This document shows, in pieces, positions 61,601 to 64,000 of a stretch of 64,000 nucleotides of DNA. Numbering within the stretch: the stretch's first letter is position 1; each line of letters opens with the position of its first letter. Position numbers and translations under genes: made by a program. The DNA comes from Pycnococcus provasolii (Eukaryota; Chlorophyta; Pseudoscourfieldiophyceae; Pseudoscourfieldiales; Pycnococcaceae), in the NCBI GenBank assembly GCA_938743325.2, contig OW568866.1, forward strand, positions 930,001-994,000, written 5' to 3'. Under the pieces are notes generated by a model, which was given only the letters and a program-made list of their open reading frames with translations, made no database searches and had not been told where the DNA came from.

Positions 61601-61651
61601 ACCGCCAGAAGACGAGTGGTCGAGCGTGCTGGACCGGACTAAGCCGGACAT
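58622..61651 (-). CDS. IQ-motif coiled-coil protein, possibly ciliary
   Basis: 1009 residues, no intron. Two adjacent IQ calmodulin-binding motifs lie near 255-300 (AAVSIQATWRAYLARQSL and CVFIQRWLRGRTTIRRL). The middle (about 310-700) is globular and unassigned. About 750-930 is basic helical/coiled coil (TRQQNALTREIRIAEIRQQR, then RGEERRAERTAKREEHRSDM). The tail is acidic (DEDDDDLAFEDSFEVFGGFD). IQ plus basic coiled coil is frequent in axonemal and basal-body proteins of green algae; that role is inferred only. Two CTTAAG palindromes lie directly upstream. Confidence 0.72.
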   Translation of the reverse strand: MSGLVRSSTLDHSSSGGGMNVHIRITQIDVFRDLVTASLATSTSNATSTNVSEVAVVQGAFQGAFGHGEHFTHADTLNDDNEDDDEEEKKQNANTHVTQNRGIVLLRLPPLGTNDPDGDAISAFERTSLPAGLVVRRAPIAKPVDAPYLRSGGKLVLSPKSVAHAQAITRLRRRGCAVPLALKLAAKQRGENAEKNRRKYEQYVTVEVPGTEKFREALADAVGEANDDLNESDAPREQLLEPYLDLTLSRVAAAVSIQATWRAYLARQSLVPDLCSRALRRRACVFIQRWLRGRTTIRRLNMLHEVAARVAELSSKAFPSEGGGERSLMVTYGCQEALLRQQELCTALPKHLSLITEQRLFFTFDNKSRVVIVSSETRPGLPLWTGVKIPHVTLAQLSEDFEGLPPRVFTAHDVMELLRTGADMVPVEPNQSYRRLALEGRPYRRVTFSSSEEAMNRAALLVALTWRSPNGAQAGYAAHLEDVADVLARSPSPDRVATASVTLTVGNEADEEHSLVSEKENAQLILAKMLANKLPEGSLMRPFVGMLKAPTTMLQGQLARCLRSSVRFLSSDERLFARLLVRGGPRDLIESLRPDLFDEREDPWGRDVCASTSLTSYWHSLHLDDVDGEMVGTRMVHPSSSRVEVAEDAVFSNAHATRADTDFLRAARERARENLIRDVEMLKLNRASGAYAPMHEFSSRTGHCLNVNPPDREETRQAFETKTQDTLAALTASTTARRELTAANKAQVKNARVDHTQSLRDAGADMKLRLTTGRQHVRRTEDRDAMCKVAAIRKARMRHSMRHDASMFASAFTRQQNALTREIRIAEIRQQRYVDAIAERDRGEERRAERTAKREEHRSDMRDRKGMIRASAEKTRTFITDGYQRELDRQEMERNGVKAGAVRAKHWHSLIAPKGGAPFPIEGSRTLTHRQLPMTTVSRAEDEDDDDLAFEDSFEVFGGFDQDPYYDSLDSSDLPTRSSVFVDGGGDDDLGAAKEVMQEELATTTVGEV

Positions 61652-62212
61652 TATTATTAGTAAAGTATCTTAACGTCTATCTTAAGGGCCTCCTGTTGTG
61701 TGGGCCACCTTAAGGGTGTCCGAGCGTCCGAGCGTGGGGACGCTCATGACCACCTAGCTAGGAGCGCCTTGGAGCTGAGAGGCTGAGAGGAGGGATGGTC
61801 ACCCACTCAACGTTATTGAGGCGGTTCCCCAAACGCTGGGTCAGTGGGTTGTCTTAAAGTTACACATGCTCGTCTTACATACACATGCACGCCTAGGTGG
61901 ACTGGTTAATGATTCCCCTCCATGGTTAAACTTTAATTAATTAACCCCTTCCCCCCTGGGGCTCGTTCGTTCCAGGTGTTCCAGGTGTTGTTCGTCCCTT
62001 CCCTTCCCTTTGCGTTCGGACGGACAGACGGACCGGACCGTTCACCCTCTCCTTAATTCCCGATCGGGTTCTTCACGCACGCACGCACTCACAGGCCTGT
62101 CAGGATAGACCTTGTCGACGAAGCCCTATTTTGGAAATAAGGTCGCGGGTCTATTTCCCCATCGCATTCCCCACTCATCTTCCCCCCATGTGAAAATTAG
62201 AAAACAACGGGG
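61652..62212. other. Intergenic DNA upstream of the IQ gene
   Basis: Contains CTTAAG at 61680 and 61709, and otherwise short unrelated repeats. No coding signal. Confidence 0.4.
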
Positions 62213-62708
62213 GCAAAAGACCGGCATTCCCCCAAAGCCTGATAATTTTCCCTTCATAACGGCGATCCCCGTGATAAATTAATGGCGCCGCGGCCGTCAG
62301 CGTGCGTGCGTTCTATCAACGCAGTAATGGGATATTGAACAGCACACATAGAGCTACTGTCAGTCACAAACCAATTCTTGTTTTGACCTGAAACGGAGAA
62401 GTTATCGACGTTTTGCATAATGGCCGTATAACCATAAATTTGGTCGGGATCTGATCAAAATTCCCTTTCCCCCGACCAAAATTCCCGTTATACGGCATAA
62501 TACGGAGATCAACGAATACATGTCCGTTTCAGGTCGGATAAAGACGGGGTTTCTCGCAGATGGCTGCCCAATGTGTCCTCTTCAATAGCCCATAGAGTGC
62601 GTTGATGGAACACGCACACAGCGCTAGCCCCAGCGCCATTAATTTATAACGGGGATCGCCGTTATGAAGGGAAAATTATCAGGCTGTGGCGGGATGCCGG
62701 TCTTTTGC
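62213..62708. repeat. Large foldback (inverted-repeat) element
   Basis: The left arm from GCAAAAGACCGGCAT at 62213 pairs imperfectly along nearly its whole length with the right arm ending at 62708. Shared blocks include GCCTGATAATTTTCCCTTCA (62239 on), TAACGGCGATCCCCGT, TAAATTAATGGCGC, and GACCTGAAACGG. The centre near 62460 has TTTGGTCGGG and CCCGACCAAA inverted. About 496 bp with no coding capacity: a foldback or MITE-like element. No target duplication identified. Confidence 0.75.
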
Positions 62709-63496
62709 TTTGGTCTTGTGACAACTTTACCGGTTGTATCCTAAACCTCCCTAGGTTGTCTCCAAGGAGGAACGACGCCACTAAAATTGTTAGGAATAGT
62801 TAAGTTACTAGTAAGGGAAGGTCACCAAAAGGTCCCGGGTCCAAAGCTTGGGGTCACCGGGGATTACACCTTTTCTTACCTGAGTAGTGTGTCCGTCTTT
62901 ATAACCGGGCCACAGATGGTTCCCCAAGAACAAACCTTAACAAGGCGTGTCTGTGACATGCGCCAAAGACGCATAGTTACACCTTTTCTTACCTGAGTAG
63001 TGTGTCCGTCTTTATAACCGGGCCACAGATGGTTCCCCAAGAACAAACCTTAACAAGTGTGGCAGGTGGCGCCTTGAGTTGCCGCGGTACGCTCTGCCGC
63101 GCGTACACTTACGAAGGAGTACTTAAGGTAAACCGGAAAAAGGTGAGAGTTACACGTAAAGGGAAACAAAGACAACCGTTCCTAAGGCGGCTATCCCCGG
63201 GGACTTCCCCGGGGGCCTTAGGGGTCAAGAGCCTCGTTCGGCGTTAACCACCTGAATTAGGGGTTAAGCCACACACCACCCACGCCGAACAGGCGAAGGT
63301 GCTGCACGTGTAAGGTAAAACTGAAGGTAAAAGAAAAACCACAAAAGGTGGAAAAGAAACCGAAAACGAAAATGAAACCGATGAGGACACTGTCCGGCCA
63401 ATGCCATGCATGGACCCAAAATTGCCACGAAGGCGTATAAACAAAAAGAAAAGAAAAGAAAAGATGAGAGAGCGTCAGGGTGATCAGTCCTGCGCA
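62709..63496. other. Repeat-bearing region before a copia fragment
   Basis: An 81-bp block is duplicated directly (62864-62944 and 62977-63057, offset 113). A CCCCGGGGACTTCCCCGGGG palindrome lies near 63196-63215. Purine-rich simple sequence (GAAAAC/AAAAG units) lies at 63340-63470. This is presumably the 3' side of the retroelement at 63497, but I could not define its LTR. Confidence 0.45.
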
Positions 63497-64000
63497 TTAG
63501 AATGCATCGCCATCGGCGTGTGCTGTGGTCTGCTTCATGCGTTTGGCTGACGGCTCATCGGCCGATGCCTGCGCTGAAGTCCTAATGAAATTTAGTACGC
63601 GGTAACCCCACGACTTAAGTACCTGCATGAGGTGTTGAATTCGTTGAAAAGACAAAGGTTTTGTGAGTGCATCAGATGGGTTATCGTCACCTGGAGTATG
63701 AAGGAGCTTGAAGACTCCAGCACGAGCGTGCTCGCGCGTAAAGAACAATCGCGTCCTGATATGCTTCATGGACGTGTTGTGAATCGGATTGGTCAAGATA
63801 TTTCTGCACGTAGTTGAGTCGCTGAAGAGGAAAGTTTGCACGCTTAGTTGAAAAGCATGAAGAAACAACTGCTTCCAATAGAGAAGATGAGTGACTGCGG
63901 TCGCTCCGGCGACGGTCTCGGCCTCTCCACTGCTCAGAGTAGTATACGGCTGATGCTTGCAGTACCAATCCAAAAGACAATTTCCACATGTAACATACAA
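63497..64000 (-). CDS. Copia-type pol RNase H end, partial at window edge
   Basis: The minus-strand frame runs off the window end. It reads LLDWYCKHQPYTTLSSGEAE (RNase H start, equivalent of the common SKKQPTVALSSAEAE), LFSDSTTCRNILTN, SMKHIRTRLFFTREH (the KHIDIRYHFIRE site), TPGDDNPSDALTKPLSFQRI, then a short pol tail and stop. It is a different copia lineage from the element at 15885-18126. Whether the rest is intact lies outside the window. Confidence 0.85.
   Translation of the reverse strand: MYVTCGNCLLDWYCKHQPYTTLSSGEAETVAGATAVTHLLYWKQLFLHAFQLSVQTFLFSDSTTCRNILTNPIHNTSMKHIRTRLFFTREHARAGVFKLLHTPGDDNPSDALTKPLSFQRIQHLMQVLKSWGYRVLNFIRTSAQASADEPSAKRMKQTTAHADGDAF

Overview
This is nuclear DNA from a photosynthetic eukaryote, most likely a unicellular green (prasinophyte-type) alga. 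The plastid is shown by a PsbP-domain lumenal protein with a twin-arginine signal, a probable plastid ribosomal protein of the PSRP6/cL38 type, a plastid-type LptB-like ATPase and a transit-peptide-bearing histidinol-phosphate aminotransferase. The nuclear/eukaryotic nature is shown by polyubiquitin, cohesin RAD21, COG5, PIG-O, eL36, RRP36, DGAT2, mitochondrial uL24 and a TRP-type channel. A delta-class carbonic anhydrase points to a marine microalga; diatoms and haptophytes also carry this class, so the lineage call is an inference. Genes are GC-rich, tightly packed on both strands and mostly intronless. I could place six short or medium introns from frame and splice-site fit: polyubiquitin 80 bp, a transposase 119 bp, the PSRP6-like gene 450 bp, eL36 325 bp, RAD21 101 bp and uL24m 92 bp.

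Layout. 1-9.1 kb: a dispersed repeat, PIG-O (+), a large secreted EGF/IPT protein (-), and an LptB-like ATPase (+). 9.1-12.1 kb: a nest of mobile DNA with a frameshifted methionine-synthase fragment, a second copy of the dispersed repeat split by a decayed Mutator-like element, and a small LTR (TRIM-like) element inside that. 12.3-15.7 kb: polyubiquitin (+) and an AIM24-family protein (-). 15.8-21.4 kb: a young internally deleted copia element inserted in a telomere-like tract, directly followed by a complete DDE transposon. 21.4-27 kb: acyltransferase (+), COG5 (+), GT2 glycosyltransferase (-). 27-29.3 kb: gene-poor, with a Ty3/gypsy integrase relic. 29.3-36.8 kb: PSRP6-like (+), RRP36 (-), PsbP-like (+), eL36 (-), HisC (+), RAD21 (-). 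37.1-40.1 kb: an intact Mutator-like element with perfect 67-bp inverted repeats and a 10-bp target duplication. 41-62 kb: glutaredoxin-like (+), TPR-methyltransferase (-), coiled-coil protein (+), 2OG-Fe(II) oxygenase-like (-), DGAT2 (-), uL24m (-), ankyrin/TRP channel (+), an uncertain gene (-), delta carbonic anhydrase (+), IQ-motif protein (-). 62-64 kb: a 0.5-kb foldback element, direct repeats and the edge of another copia element.

The strongest non-gene signals are: (i) two Mutator-like elements whose different terminal repeats both pass into the same telomere-like CCCTAA-type subterminal array; (ii) telomere-like/telobox tracts in several divergent promoters, notably those of ribosome genes; (iii) clusters of the palindrome CTTAAG in a different set of intergenic regions; (iv) two LTR elements with identical LTRs, implying recent retrotransposition. 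Family names rest on motif recognition by eye; no database search was run.
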